Below, one piece after another: positions 54,136-62,885 of a stretch of 64,000 bases of DNA. How positions within the stretch are numbered: position 1 is the first letter of the stretch; each line of letters starts with the position of its first letter. Both the position numbers and the translations under genes were made by a program. The notes beneath the pieces are model-generated. The model was not told the DNA's origin. It was given only the letters and a program-made list of their open reading frames with translations, and made no database searches. Source of the stretch: an uncultured Eggerthellaceae bacterium (lineage in GTDB: Bacteria > Actinomycetota > Coriobacteriia > Coriobacteriales > Eggerthellaceae); the NCBI GenBank assembly GCA_947566075.1, contig CANOIM010000005.1, positions 1 to 64,000 of the forward strand, in the 5' to 3' direction.

Positions 54136-55764
54136 CTAGTACATGCCGCCGCCACCGCCCATAGCTCCCGCCAGGGCAGACAGATCCGGACCTTCCTCCG
54201 GGATATCAGAGATGGTGGCTTCCGTGATGAGGATGAGGCTTGCCACAGAGGCGGCAGACTGAAGGGCGGTACGAGTGACCTTGACCGGGTCATTCACACC
54301 CATCTTGATCATATCGCCCCATTCGCCCGTCTTGTAGTTGCGGCCCGTGCCAGCCTTGGCCTTCTTGACCTCAGCCACTTCCACGCTGCCCTCATAGCCT
54401 GCGTTCTCAGCGATGGCGCGCAGCGGAGCCTCCAGAGCACGGCGGATGATGTTCACGCCCACCTGCTCATCGGCATCAACCTTCATCTTGTCAACAGCCG
54501 GGATGGCGTTCACCAGGGCCACGCCGCCGCCAGCCACGATGCCCTCTTCCACGGCAGCACGGGTTGCCTGCAGCGCGTCTTCGATGCGGGACTTCTTCTC
54601 CTTGAGCTCAGACTCAGTGGCAGCACCCACCTTGAGCACGGCAACGCCGCCGGAGAGCTTGGAGAGGCGCTCCTGGAGCTTCTCGCGGTCGAAGTCAGAT
54701 TCCGTGCGCTCGAGCTCTGCCTTGATCTGGCCGATGCGAGCTTCGATATCCTTCTTCTTGCCAGCACCATCCACGATCAGCGAATTGTCCTTGGTGACCT
54801 TGACCGTCTTGGCGGTGCCCATCATATCAATGGTGGCATCAGCCAGGGTCATGCCGAAGTCCTTGTCGATCACCTGAGCGCCGGTGACAGCAGCGATATC
54901 CTCCAGGATGCGCTTACGGCGATCACCGAAGCCGGGAGCCTTGATGGCCACCACGTTCAGCGTGCCACGCAGCTTGTTCAGCAGCAGGGTTGCCAGGGCT
55001 TCGCCATCAACGTCTTCTGCCACCAGAAACAGCGGACGGCCGCTGCGCATGACCTCTTCCAGCAGCGGGATGAAATCCTGTACGTTGGAGACTTTCTGGT
55101 CAGTCAGCAGGATGTAAGGGTCTTTCAGGACCGCTTCCATCTTCTCCATGTCAGTGGCCATGTAGGGAGAGATGTAGCCGCGGTCATACTGCATGCCTTC
55201 CACCACGTCCATCTCAATGCCGAAGGTCTGGCTCTCCTCAACGCTGATGGCACCATCCTTGCCCACCTTCGCCATGGCCTCAGCGATCTTCTCGCCGATG
55301 GTGGCATCGCCCGCGGAGATGGTGCCCACATTGGCGATCTGCTCCTTGGTGGAGACGTTCTTGGCGGCCTTCTTGATGGCCTCTACCACGGTTTCCGTGG
55401 CCTGTTCGATGCCGCGACGGATAGCCAGGGCATCAGCACCAGCAGTCACGTTCTTGAGGCCGTCCTGCACGATGACGTCAGCCAGCAGGGTTGCGGTGGT
55501 GGTGCCATCACCGGCAACATCGTTGGTCTTCACGGCCACTTCGCGCACGAGCTGAGCGCCCATGTTCTCGATCTTGTCTTCCAGTTCCACTTCCTTGGCA
55601 ACGGTCACGCCATCATTGGTGATGGTGGGAGCGCCATAGGATTTCTCAAGGGCAACATAGCGGCCCTTGGGCCCCAGGGTGACCTTGACAGCGTCAGACA
55701 GCTTGCTGACGCCTGCTGCAAGTCCAGAGCGGGCATCAGCGTCGAACTTTATCTCTTTAGCCAT
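54136..55764 (-). CDS. groEL: Chaperonin GroEL
   Basis: The 60-kDa chaperonin subunit folds proteins in the cytoplasm with GroES and ATP. GDGTTTATLLADVI, AAVEEGIVAGGGVALV and the C-terminal tail GGGGGMY (a shortened GGM-type tail) are present. At 542 residues the length is normal. It lies 30 bp after groES. Hairpin-rich sequence follows the gene (54045-54120). Confidence 0.98.
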   Translation of the reverse strand: MAKEIKFDADARSGLAAGVSKLSDAVKVTLGPKGRYVALEKSYGAPTITNDGVTVAKEVELEDKIENMGAQLVREVAVKTNDVAGDGTTTATLLADVIVQDGLKNVTAGADALAIRRGIEQATETVVEAIKKAAKNVSTKEQIANVGTISAGDATIGEKIAEAMAKVGKDGAISVEESQTFGIEMDVVEGMQYDRGYISPYMATDMEKMEAVLKDPYILLTDQKVSNVQDFIPLLEEVMRSGRPLFLVAEDVDGEALATLLLNKLRGTLNVVAIKAPGFGDRRKRILEDIAAVTGAQVIDKDFGMTLADATIDMMGTAKTVKVTKDNSLIVDGAGKKKDIEARIGQIKAELERTESDFDREKLQERLSKLSGGVAVLKVGAATESELKEKKSRIEDALQATRAAVEEGIVAGGGVALVNAIPAVDKMKVDADEQVGVNIIRRALEAPLRAIAENAGYEGSVEVAEVKKAKAGTGRNYKTGEWGDMIKMGVNDPVKVTRTALQSAASVASLILITEATISDIPEEGPDLSALAGAMGGGGGMY

Positions 55765-55794
55765 AGGATCTGCTTCCTTTCTCTGCGCAAGGGG

Positions 55795-56082
55795 TTAAGC
55801 GAATACTGCGTAGATATCATCAGCGCGAACGATCAGCACCTCTTCGTTGTCAGTGAGGATCTCATTCCCGCCATACTTGCTGTAGACCACCCGGTCACCC
55901 TTCTTGACGGGCATGGGCAGATTCTTGCCATCCTTGTCCAGCTTGCCAGGGCCCACAGCCAGAACGGTACCGGTCTGAGGCTTCTCCTTCGCGTCACCCG
56001 CGATGTAGAGACCTGACGACGTCTTCTCCTCCGCTTCATCCTGCTTGATGATGACGCGGTCGCCCAGGGGCTTAAGATTCAT
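55795..56082 (-). CDS. groES: Co-chaperonin GroES
   Basis: This 95-residue heptamer subunit starts MNLKPLGDRVIIKQDE at 56082. The mobile loop (EEKTSSGLYIAGDAKEKPQT) and the C-terminal DRVVYSKYGGNEI...DIYAVFA are clear. A longer reading frame to 56178 is not supported by the family. The leader contains a CIRCE element and a good promoter, so the operon is under HrcA heat-shock control. Confidence 0.97.
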   Translation of the reverse strand: MNLKPLGDRVIIKQDEAEEKTSSGLYIAGDAKEKPQTGTVLAVGPGKLDKDGKNLPMPVKKGDRVVYSKYGGNEILTDNEEVLIVRADDIYAVFA

Positions 56083-56171
56083 GACGTAGCCTTCCTTTCC
56101 TCTTCGTGTCCTGCTCGCACCCGCACTGCGCAGCGCACGGAAGCTCCGAGTTATCAGCTTCGTTCGCTGCT

Positions 56172-56198
56172 TTAGCACTCAAAGGGTGCGAGTGCTAA
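56172..56198 (-). promoter_or_regulatory. CIRCE element (HrcA operator)
   Basis: TTAGCACTC-N9-GAGTGCTAA is a perfect consensus CIRCE 90 bp before groES. Confidence 0.95.
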
Positions 56199-56211
56199 AG
56201 TTTCGGTGGAT

Positions 56212-56239
56212 ATATTAACAGCCTGAGTGCTCATTGCAA
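56212..56239 (-). promoter_or_regulatory. groES-groEL promoter
   Basis: On the minus strand TTGCAA (-35) at 56234-56239 and TAATAT (-10) at 56212-56217 are 16 bp apart, placing the start close to the CIRCE. Confidence 0.7.
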
Positions 56240-56288
56240 GAGTTATCCACAAGAAATCTGACAGTGTCACGCTTATGTTGCCGAAGCA

Positions 56289-56987
56289 TCATCGGTCAGA
56301 GAACGAAGGTGAAACAAGGCCGCTCTCATAGGCCAGCACTACCAGCTGAGCCCGGTCATGGGAACCCGTCTTCGCCATGATGCGAGCCAGGTGGGTCTTC
56401 ACGGTGGCAGGGGATATGAACAGCAGCTCCCCGATGCGCTCGTTGTCAGCACCCGTGGCCACCAGCTGTAGGATCTCCCGTTCGCGATCAGTGAGGTTCT
56501 CCAGCCCTTGCCCCCTTTGAGCCATGGCCCCGGATGCAGAAACCCGCCTTGCGCTGGTGAACGTCTCCACAAGCCGCTTCATCACCGAGGGCTGGATGAG
56601 CGCCTCCCCCTTCGCCACGATCTGGATAGCCCGAGCGATCTCTTCCGGATCAGCATCCTTCAAGAGGAACCCGCTGGCCCCGGCCTCCAGGGCGTCGTAG
56701 ACGTATTCGTCTATGTCGAAAGTGGTCAGCACCAGCACATGGGTGTTGCCCAGAAGCGGGCTGCGAGCTATCTGACGCGTGGCATCGATGCCGTTCAACT
56801 CAGGCATGCGGATGTCCATGAGGATGACGTCCGGCTTCAGGCGCAGAGCCTCATCCACCGCTTGCTTGCCATCTTTGGCGATGCCGATGACTTGGATATC
56901 CGGGAACGTATTCAGGATGGCCTTATAGCCAGAGCGCACGAGCTCCTGATCATCGGCAACCAGAACAGAGATCCTATCGCTGGTCAT
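56289..56987 (-). CDS. NarL/LuxR-family response regulator
   Basis: The receiver domain (1-120) has acidic Asp11/12, the phosphorylation Asp58 in ILMDIRMP and Lys in LLKDADPEE. The C-terminal HTH (NLTDREREILQLVATGADNE) is of LuxR type. It pairs with the upstream histidine kinase by a 14-bp overlap. Target genes are unknown. Confidence 0.93.
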   Translation of the reverse strand: MTSDRISVLVADDQELVRSGYKAILNTFPDIQVIGIAKDGKQAVDEALRLKPDVILMDIRMPELNGIDATRQIARSPLLGNTHVLVLTTFDIDEYVYDALEAGASGFLLKDADPEEIARAIQIVAKGEALIQPSVMKRLVETFTSARRVSASGAMAQRGQGLENLTDREREILQLVATGADNERIGELLFISPATVKTHLARIMAKTGSHDRAQLVVLAYESGLVSPSFSDR

Positions 56988-58269
56988 GGGCTCTTCCCTT
57001 CCACGTTGCGGGGATGGACGCCTGCACGCAGGTACCGCCTTCGGAGCGTTCTGTCACAGCGAAGGCACCATCCAGAAGCCGTATGCGCTCAGCCATGCCC
57101 TCGATACCGTGACCGGAAGCGGTCAGGCCATCAGGCATGCCACACCCATCGTCGCAGACGTAGAGCACGATGCTCTCGCCCAGATCGCGCAGATCGATGG
57201 TGGCTTTGGTTGCCTGAGCATGGCGCACGATATTAGTACAGGCTTCGCGCACGATGCCGAACAACGCCACATCCACGTGGGCCGGGACGACCGCGCGATC
57301 ATAGCCGTACATGAACAGATCGCATTCCACGCCAGCACCTTCCAAGTACTCCACGAGCGATCCCATGCGATCCGTTCCCTCCGTAGGCTCCATCTGGGCA
57401 TCCTCATCCCCGCGCAAGACCCCCACCATCGCCCGCATATCTCCCAAAGCCTCCTTCGCCACCTTCCGCACCTTCACAATGGCCTGCTTGGCTGCCTCAG
57501 GATCGCTCTCCAACAGCCGTTCAGCTACCGCCGCTTGGATGCTCACCGCTGACAGCGAATGAGCGGTGACATCATGGAGCTCTCGGGCGATGCGAACGCG
57601 TTCGGCCTCGACCCGCTGAGAAGCCTCTGCCTCGGCCGTGCGGAAGGCCTCTTCGGCACGCAAGCGCTCGGCCTCTTGAAGCTGTTCGGCCTGGAGGGCA
57701 CGGGTCTCAGCTGCTTCCAGGAAATCTTCTCGCACATGAAAGGCGTATCCCGCCAATGACACCGCCACCACGAGCGTGGCATTCTGGAGCAGGATGAGAT
57801 TATTGAAAGGGGAAGCGGGCCCAGGGGTCAAGAAAGGGACCACTAGCACGCAGCCCAGCAAGAGGATGCCTGCCGTGAGACATTCCGTACGGCTGCGATC
57901 GTAAGCCACCGTGAACAATGCGATCAGCGGTCCCACCAAAGAGAGCGTCCCTATCCCCAGCAGATGGGTGAACAGGAACCAGAACCCCGTGCAGAGGGCG
58001 AAGGCAGGCCAAGGAAGGCGCTCCCGCCCGATGAGCGGCAGGCACGTGAGCAGGATGCCCGTGATAGCCAGCGCAGAGGGAGCAAGGGCGCGGATGCCCA
58101 GCATCAAGCGCGTGAACTCATCGGGCAGCAGCAGATTCACCGCAATGGTCATCTGCAGCATGCCGAAGCCGAAGGCACCCGCGGCTATCACCCCATCCAC
58201 CAGCCAGCGAGTAGCGTTCATCGGCCTGCTGCTCACCAGCAGGTCCTTGAGACCGTCAATGGACATCAC
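56974..58269 (-). CDS. NarL-type sensor histidine kinase (HisKA_3)
   Basis: Five or six membrane spans (about 20-165) with short loops suggest intramembrane sensing. A coiled linker precedes the HisKA_3 box ARELHDVTAHSLSAVSIQAA (phosphorylatable His). The ATPase domain ends with CDDGCGM and GHGIEGMAERIRLLDG. At 431 residues the length is normal. It starts with GTG at 58269 or ATG at 58266, inside the end of the P1 peptidase gene. Confidence 0.92.
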   Translation of the reverse strand: MMSIDGLKDLLVSSRPMNATRWLVDGVIAAGAFGFGMLQMTIAVNLLLPDEFTRLMLGIRALAPSALAITGILLTCLPLIGRERLPWPAFALCTGFWFLFTHLLGIGTLSLVGPLIALFTVAYDRSRTECLTAGILLLGCVLVVPFLTPGPASPFNNLILLQNATLVVAVSLAGYAFHVREDFLEAAETRALQAEQLQEAERLRAEEAFRTAEAEASQRVEAERVRIARELHDVTAHSLSAVSIQAAVAERLLESDPEAAKQAIVKVRKVAKEALGDMRAMVGVLRGDEDAQMEPTEGTDRMGSLVEYLEGAGVECDLFMYGYDRAVVPAHVDVALFGIVREACTNIVRHAQATKATIDLRDLGESIVLYVCDDGCGMPDGLTASGHGIEGMAERIRLLDGAFAVTERSEGGTCVQASIPATWKGRAHDQR

Positions 58270-59245
58270 AAGCGGCTTTCAGCCCGTAGGTGGAGGCAGC
58301 ATGGCGAACAGCGGAGAGGATAGCGCGGCCCATGGCTTCCGTAGCCAAGATGCCCACCTGGTCCACCATGGCCTGCACCTCTCCCGATGCCATCGTGAAG
58401 ATGGTGTCCCCATCATTCAAGGTGTGGGCGGGCTTGATATGCCGAGCGTAGGCATCCTGAGCAACTTGAGCCACCTTCGTGGCCTGAGCCTTGGTGAGCC
58501 GGGCATTGGTCAGGATGCAGCCCAACGTGGTATTGGAGACCGGCTGCCCCTCTGGTGCTTGAGCCGATGCAGATGCCTGGAGCGCCAGCGCCTTCGCCGC
58601 TGCAGCGAAGGGGTCCTCCACCTGACCATCAGCGCCAAGGGTGCCCGCCACCCAACTCCCATCGGATGCCATCACATTGCCGAGCGCATTCACGGCCACA
58701 TTCGCGATGACCACTAGGCTTCCCTGCTTGAGGCCAGCCCAGCCGAAACCAGACTTCATGGCTTGGGTGGGAAGACCCATCTTACCCACTGTGGCCCCGG
58801 TGCCTGCTCCTACGCATCCCTGGGAAAGCTCAGGGGCACCGGAGCCCAGAGCCGCTTCGCTCGCCTTCGCTCCTGCCGCCTTGCCCGGCCATACCGGGCG
58901 CCCTACGGGCAGATCGAACAGCGACGCGCCACAGACGATGGGCACGCAGGCCCCTGCCAGATGGAATCCCACGTCACGCTGAGCCAGCACTTCCATGGCC
59001 CCACAGGCGGCCTCCAACCCGAAGGCCGATCCGCCCGAGAGCATTACGGCATGGATCTGCTCCACCATGTTCTCGGGGCGCAGCAAGTCCGTTTCCCGCG
59101 TAGCAGGCGCTCCACCACGGACATCCACGCCGCCCACCGCCCCCTCAGGCGCGATGAACACCGTGCAGCCAGTTCCCCCCTCTTCATCGGTGAAATGGGC
59201 TGCCCGAAAGCGGGGCAGGTCTGCGAAGCTGGCTTCCTCGAACAT
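58256..59245 (-). CDS. P1-family (DmpA/NylC-like) self-processing peptidase
   Basis: Family members are self-cleaving N-terminal nucleophile hydrolases acting on small amides or peptides. The motif VSNTTLGCILTNARL near the C-terminal third holds the likely Thr nucleophile for auto-cleavage. MLSGGSAFGLEAACG, GATVGKMG and the substrate-pocket GGVDVRGGAPATRET are family features. I start at 59245 because AAGGAGG lies 6 bp upstream (329 residues). It is the first gene of an overlapping trio with a two-component system. Confidence 0.9.
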   Translation of the reverse strand: MFEEASFADLPRFRAAHFTDEEGGTGCTVFIAPEGAVGGVDVRGGAPATRETDLLRPENMVEQIHAVMLSGGSAFGLEAACGAMEVLAQRDVGFHLAGACVPIVCGASLFDLPVGRPVWPGKAAGAKASEAALGSGAPELSQGCVGAGTGATVGKMGLPTQAMKSGFGWAGLKQGSLVVIANVAVNALGNVMASDGSWVAGTLGADGQVEDPFAAAAKALALQASASAQAPEGQPVSNTTLGCILTNARLTKAQATKVAQVAQDAYARHIKPAHTLNDGDTIFTMASGEVQAMVDQVGILATEAMGRAILSAVRHAASTYGLKAACDVH

Positions 59246-59385
59246 GATTCCTCCTTGGAAATAGGCAATGGCCCTATTGTCGGTGGCCGTGCCAGATGGA
59301 TTGCCGTTCACCCCTCCGAATGGACCGTTCACCCTTCGAGGTGCTACTATACCGCGGCAATATCGGGAATCGACAAGGGAGACGT

Positions 59386-59730
59386 ATGGATCTCGCTAAG
59401 CAGGCAAAGATCGTAGATAGCATCCACGACACCCTGAATGACTTCGTCGGCCAGAAGATCAAGGTGCGCGCGAACATGGGCCGCTCGAAGATCGTAGAGA
59501 ACGTGGGCGTGCTCACCCAGGTGCACCCGCGGCTGTTCATTATGGAGGTTGAGCGCAAGCGCGGCCGCACCGCCCGCCACTCCTATCAGTTCGCTGACGT
59601 GCTCACCGGCATGGTAGAGCTCTCCCAAGACGGCGAACCCCTCTTCGGCGAATTCATCGATGACACTCCCCCTGAGCCCGCCCCTGAGAACATCAAGCTG
59701 TTCCATGACAAGGAGCAGATGCTCTCCTAA
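59386..59730 (+). CDS. Veg-family protein
   Basis: This 114-residue protein matches the Veg/DUF1021 family (ILDSIHDTLNDFVGQKIKVR-like start, TARHSYQFADVLTGMVEL). Veg stimulates biofilm matrix gene expression in Bacillus subtilis. The start at 59386 has AAGGGAG four bases upstream. An earlier ATG at 59296 lacks support. The tRNA-Ala gene follows after a palindrome-rich gap. Confidence 0.85.
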   Translation: MDLAKQAKIVDSIHDTLNDFVGQKIKVRANMGRSKIVENVGVLTQVHPRLFIMEVERKRGRTARHSYQFADVLTGMVELSQDGEPLFGEFIDDTPPEPAPENIKLFHDKEQMLS

Positions 59731-59822
59731 GCGCGCACGGTGCGCTTCGCGAAAAGCGGTTTGACAACCACGGCCGTTTTCGCGAAAATCTGTGCTTCGC
59801 AGCTTATGCTGCTGCAGCCTCT

Positions 59823-59898
59823 GGGGATGTAGCTCAGCTGGGAGAGCGCCACGTTCGCAACGTGGAAGTCGTGGGTTCAAGTCCCATCATCTCCACCA
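59823..59898 (+). tRNA. tRNA-Ala (CGC)
   Basis: A 76-base cloverleaf with anticodon loop TTCGCAA (anticodon CGC). The acceptor stem has the G3-U70 pair that is the identity mark of tRNA-Ala. CCA is encoded at 59896-59898. Confidence 0.97.
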
Positions 59899-59907
59899 GT
59901 ATCTTCA

Positions 59908-59935
59908 AAGAGCCTCACCGCAAGGTGAGGCTCTT
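59908..59935 (+). terminator. Terminator of tRNA-Ala
   Basis: AAGAGCCTCACC-GCAA-GGTGAGGCTCTT is a perfect 12-bp stem with a tetraloop, followed by CTCTTG. Confidence 0.75.
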
Positions 59936-60003
59936 CTCTTGACATACCGGCTGCACCAGTAGCATAAGGTGCGGTGAATGGCCTTACGACCTGGAGCCGC
60001 CTC

Positions 60004-61092
60004 ATGGAAGAGCCCCCCAAACCCTGGCGATCCGAGCTAGAGGAATACATCCGCGAGGGAGAGCCAGACAAAACGAGCAAGGCCCAAGCCTGGCAGGTGG
60101 CCATCGGGCTTCAGGATGTGGACGGCCTTGAGGTCTCTGAGTATCTGATCAATACCGCAAAGCAGCACATCGAAGGAGAGATAGACTCCAAGACCGTTCA
60201 AGAGCGGATCGATTCCTACTATGAAAAACGCAAAGACCGCGGAATCAAAGAAGAGCGGACCGAAGAGGCTGACAAAGTGTCCGGCAGGATATCGGAACTC
60301 CTCAATGAAAACGCCTTCCAGTTCTCACCGACCTTCTTCATGAAGATCCATGAGCGTCTGTTCAGGGGGATATTCAAAGGAGCGGGCAGGATGAGGCCCT
60401 ATAACATCACGAAGAAGGAATGGGTGCTGAAGGGTGAGACCGTCTTCTACGCCTCAGCGGATTCCCTCTGGGAAAGCTTGAAGTACGACTTCGCCCAGGA
60501 AGAAGAGTTCGACTATCCGTCGGCTTCTTCTGATGAGACCGTTCGCCATCTTGCACGGTTCATCTCGCATCTTTGGCAGATCCATCCTTTCACCGAAGGC
60601 AACACGCGCACTACAGCCGTATTCTTCATCAAATATCTTCGCTCCCTGGGCTTTGCAGCTGAGAATGCTCCCTTTGAGGACCATTCCTGGTATTTTCGCA
60701 ACGCTCTTGTGCGAGCGAACTACAACGATCACCCTCGGGGCGTCTATGCAACCCAAGAATACCTGGAGCTGTTCCTGCGCAACCTGCTCCTGGGCGAGGA
60801 CAATGAGTTGCGGAACCGCTATCTGCATATCGACTGGCAAGGACCTGCTGCACGGTCCTTGACCCCCCAAGTTACCCCCCAAGTCACCCCCCAAGTCAGT
60901 CAGCTGCTCTCCCTGCTCTCTGAAGACGAACTAAGCCTCTCCGAGATAGGCAAGGGGCTTGGGCTATCCGACCGGAAGAATGTGATGAAGAACTACGTGA
61001 GGCCTGCCCTTGAACTGGGGCTCATAGAACGCACGGTACCCGATAAGCCGAAGAGCAGGTTCCAGAAGTATCGCGTCATATCACGGGATTGA
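60004..61092 (+). CDS. Fic-domain protein with antitoxin-like N-terminus
   Basis: Fic proteins modify targets by AMPylation. The catalytic loop is HPFTEGNTRTTAVF, with His, Glu, Asn and first Arg kept but the final Arg of the classic motif replaced. The N-terminal segment (AWQVAIGLQDVDGLEVSEYL, then NTAKQHIEGEID) resembles VbhA-type antitoxin regions. The usual inhibitory S-x3-E-G reads here around QDVDG, so inhibition may be weak. Three TPQV repeats (60862-60897) precede a winged-helix-like tail. I prefer the ATG at 60004 with GGAG upstream over a GTG at 59974. Confidence 0.85.
   Translation: MEEPPKPWRSELEEYIREGEPDKTSKAQAWQVAIGLQDVDGLEVSEYLINTAKQHIEGEIDSKTVQERIDSYYEKRKDRGIKEERTEEADKVSGRISELLNENAFQFSPTFFMKIHERLFRGIFKGAGRMRPYNITKKEWVLKGETVFYASADSLWESLKYDFAQEEEFDYPSASSDETVRHLARFISHLWQIHPFTEGNTRTTAVFFIKYLRSLGFAAENAPFEDHSWYFRNALVRANYNDHPRGVYATQEYLELFLRNLLLGEDNELRNRYLHIDWQGPAARSLTPQVTPQVTPQVSQLLSLLSEDELSLSEIGKGLGLSDRKNVMKNYVRPALELGLIERTVPDKPKSRFQKYRVISRD
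60862..60897 (+). repeat. 12-bp tandem repeat in the Fic gene
   Basis: Three copies of ACCCCCCAAGTY encode TPQV-TPQV-TPQV. The period is exactly 12 bp and copy number may vary. Confidence 0.8.
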
Positions 61093-61277
61093 CAGTGCAG
61101 ACAGGTGAAACAGGGATGGTTCTGCGTTCCACACTCGACAGCATTCCATTAACGACACGCCCGAGAGATCACCCCGAATGACATGCCCATGATGCGCACA
61201 TAGGTTCCATGTCCGAAAGCAGCTACTTTGCTTCGGCCGGTGGGCTACACTGCTGCCATGATCCAAGGAGGCAGCCC

Positions 61278-62509
61278 ATGGGAGCGAACACTGCAGCCAA
61301 AGACCTGCCCGAAAGCGGCGCGGACGGCCAGGCGCGCGCGACGATCTGAACGCGCCTGGCCGGAAGCAGGCGCTCTACACGGCGCTGAAATCGCACGACG
61401 CCCGCTTCGACGGCCAGGTGTTCGTTGGCGTGTCGTCCACCGGCATCTACTGCCGCTTCGTCTGCCGCGCGAAGACGCCGAAGCGCGAGAACTGCACCTT
61501 CTTCGCCACAGCCGCTGAAGCCGAAGCGGCCGGATACCGCCCCTGCCTGACGTGCCGCCCGGAAACAGCCCCGGGCACTGCCGTCGTTGATGCCTCAGCC
61601 AATCTCGCCCGCCGTGCCGCAGCCCTCATCCACGAGACATGCACCGACCCGCAGAGCGTCGAGCGCCTGGCTGCGCGCCTCGGCTACACAGACCGGCATC
61701 TGCGCCGCGTCTTCGAGGCGGAGTACGCGGTCTCGCCCAGCCAGTACCTGCAGACATGCCGTCTGCATCTGGCCAAGGCCCTGCTGACGGACTCAGGCCT
61801 TCCCGTCTCGGCCGTGGCAGCCGCTTCGGGATTCGGCAGCGTGCGGCGCTTCAACGACGTATTCAAGAAGCGCTACGCGCTCACGCCAAGCTCACTGCGC
61901 AAGAGGAAAGGTGGCCAGGCAGCCACCAACGGCGGCGTGCCGTTCCGGCTGGGCTACCGCGCGCCCTATCGCTTCGACGATCTGCTGGGCTTCTTCCGTA
62001 GCCGTCAGATCGAGGGTGTTGAACGCGTGGACGGCAGTTCCTATGAGCGCGTGGTGCGCATCGAAGCTGCCGAGGGAGAGCACCTAGGCTGGGTGCGCGT
62101 GGAGGTAGGCCGCGAAGGCCTCGTGTTCGCCTTCCCTACCTTCCGCGACATCCTGGCCATCCCCTCTGTGGAAGACGCGTTCGGCGAGCTGGGCGTCATC
62201 CGCAATCGCTCACGCGTGATCGCTGAGATCGCCCGCAAGCTGGCCGAAGGTGAGCTGGACTTGAGCGTGAGCGCGGTGGTAGCTGAGCAGGTGGATCGGT
62301 TGCTCTCATGCAAAGGGATAGGCCCCTGGACTGCTAACTACATGGCCATGCGCATCTTCGGACACCCTGACGTGTTCTTAGAAGGAGACGCTGGCATCAA
62401 GCACGCGCTGCCTGACCTCAGCCCCCAGGAGCGCCTGGCCCTGGCCGAGCAATGGCGCCCTTGGCGTAGCTATGCGAACCTGTGCCTATGGAACTCGTTG
62501 AGCGAATAA
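61278..62509 (+). pseudogene. Ada-type/AraC/AlkA fusion DNA-alkylation repair gene, frameshifted near its start
   Basis: An ATG at 61278 with AAGGAGG begins MGANTAAKDLPESGADGQAR, then hits TGA at 61347. From 61340 a second frame reads DDLNAPGRKQALYTALKSHD and the rest. This frame contains the Ada zinc domain (STGIYCRFVC, GYRPCLTCRPE), an AraC-type HTH (YTDRHLRRVFEAEYAVSPSQ), and an AlkA glycosylase with helix-hairpin-helix KGIGPWTANYMA and catalytic Asp in LEGDAGIKHAL. Removing one GC from the run at 61331-61340 restores a continuous 409-residue frame. Only GTG-initiated translation at about 61418 would skip the shift, losing part of the zinc domain. Confidence 0.8.
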
Positions 62510-62517
62510 GAGAGATT

Positions 62518-62544
62518 GGACAACGGGGACGTAGGATCTTGTCC
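62518..62544 (+). repeat. REP-like element after the Ada-AlkA gene
   Basis: GGACAACGGGGACGTAGGATCTTGTCC nearly matches the left arm of the 47396 REPIN, including the CGTAG foot. Confidence 0.7.
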
Positions 62545-62637
62545 TCGCATTCCCATTGCCCCCACTCTCATTCTTGAACGGTGAGAAGCCAGTGGGCTGA
62601 AGTATCATGGGCAACATTCGAAGAGAAAGGATGTCCC

Positions 62638-62871
62638 ATGGAAAAGCCGATCCTCTACTACTGGGCCCCTTGCGCCACTTGTTCCGTTGCCGTCAGCTAT
62701 GCCCAGGAACACGGCATAGAGCTTGACCTGCGCGATGTTGAGGAAGTGCAGCCCTTCGAAGAGCTGACGGCCTTGGGCGGCAACGCTGACAACATCCCCT
62801 TCCTCTACATTGATGGTCAGCTGATCGAAGGGAACGACGCCGTTCTGGCAAAGCTGGCTGAACTGGCTTAA
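62638..62871 (+). CDS. Glutaredoxin-like thiol protein
   Basis: The 77-residue protein has the redox motif PCATC near residues 10-14, the strand EKPILYYWAPC and a later NIPFLYIDGQLI of thioredoxin-fold proteins. Probable disulfide reductase or metal-handling role. The ATG at 62638 has AAAGGA upstream; an ATG at 62581 lies outside the fold. A typical glutaredoxin uses CPYC, so this one is a divergent CxxC member. Confidence 0.8.
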   Translation: MEKPILYYWAPCATCSVAVSYAQEHGIELDLRDVEEVQPFEELTALGGNADNIPFLYIDGQLIEGNDAVLAKLAELA

Positions 62872-62885
62872 GGGCGCTCCTGCGC

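Noticed and set aside
54043..56016. 657-codon open frame opposite groEL/groES
   Set aside because: It is the antisense shadow of groEL. The product has no recognisable domain, while the minus strand is a perfect GroEL.
56243..56251. TTATCCACA, a perfect DnaA-box sequence
   Set aside because: A single copy without dnaA, dnaN or an AT-rich unwinding region. It is not an origin.
60862..60897. Short repeats that might suggest a CRISPR
   Set aside because: Period 12 without spacers, lying within a coding frame. No cas genes are present.
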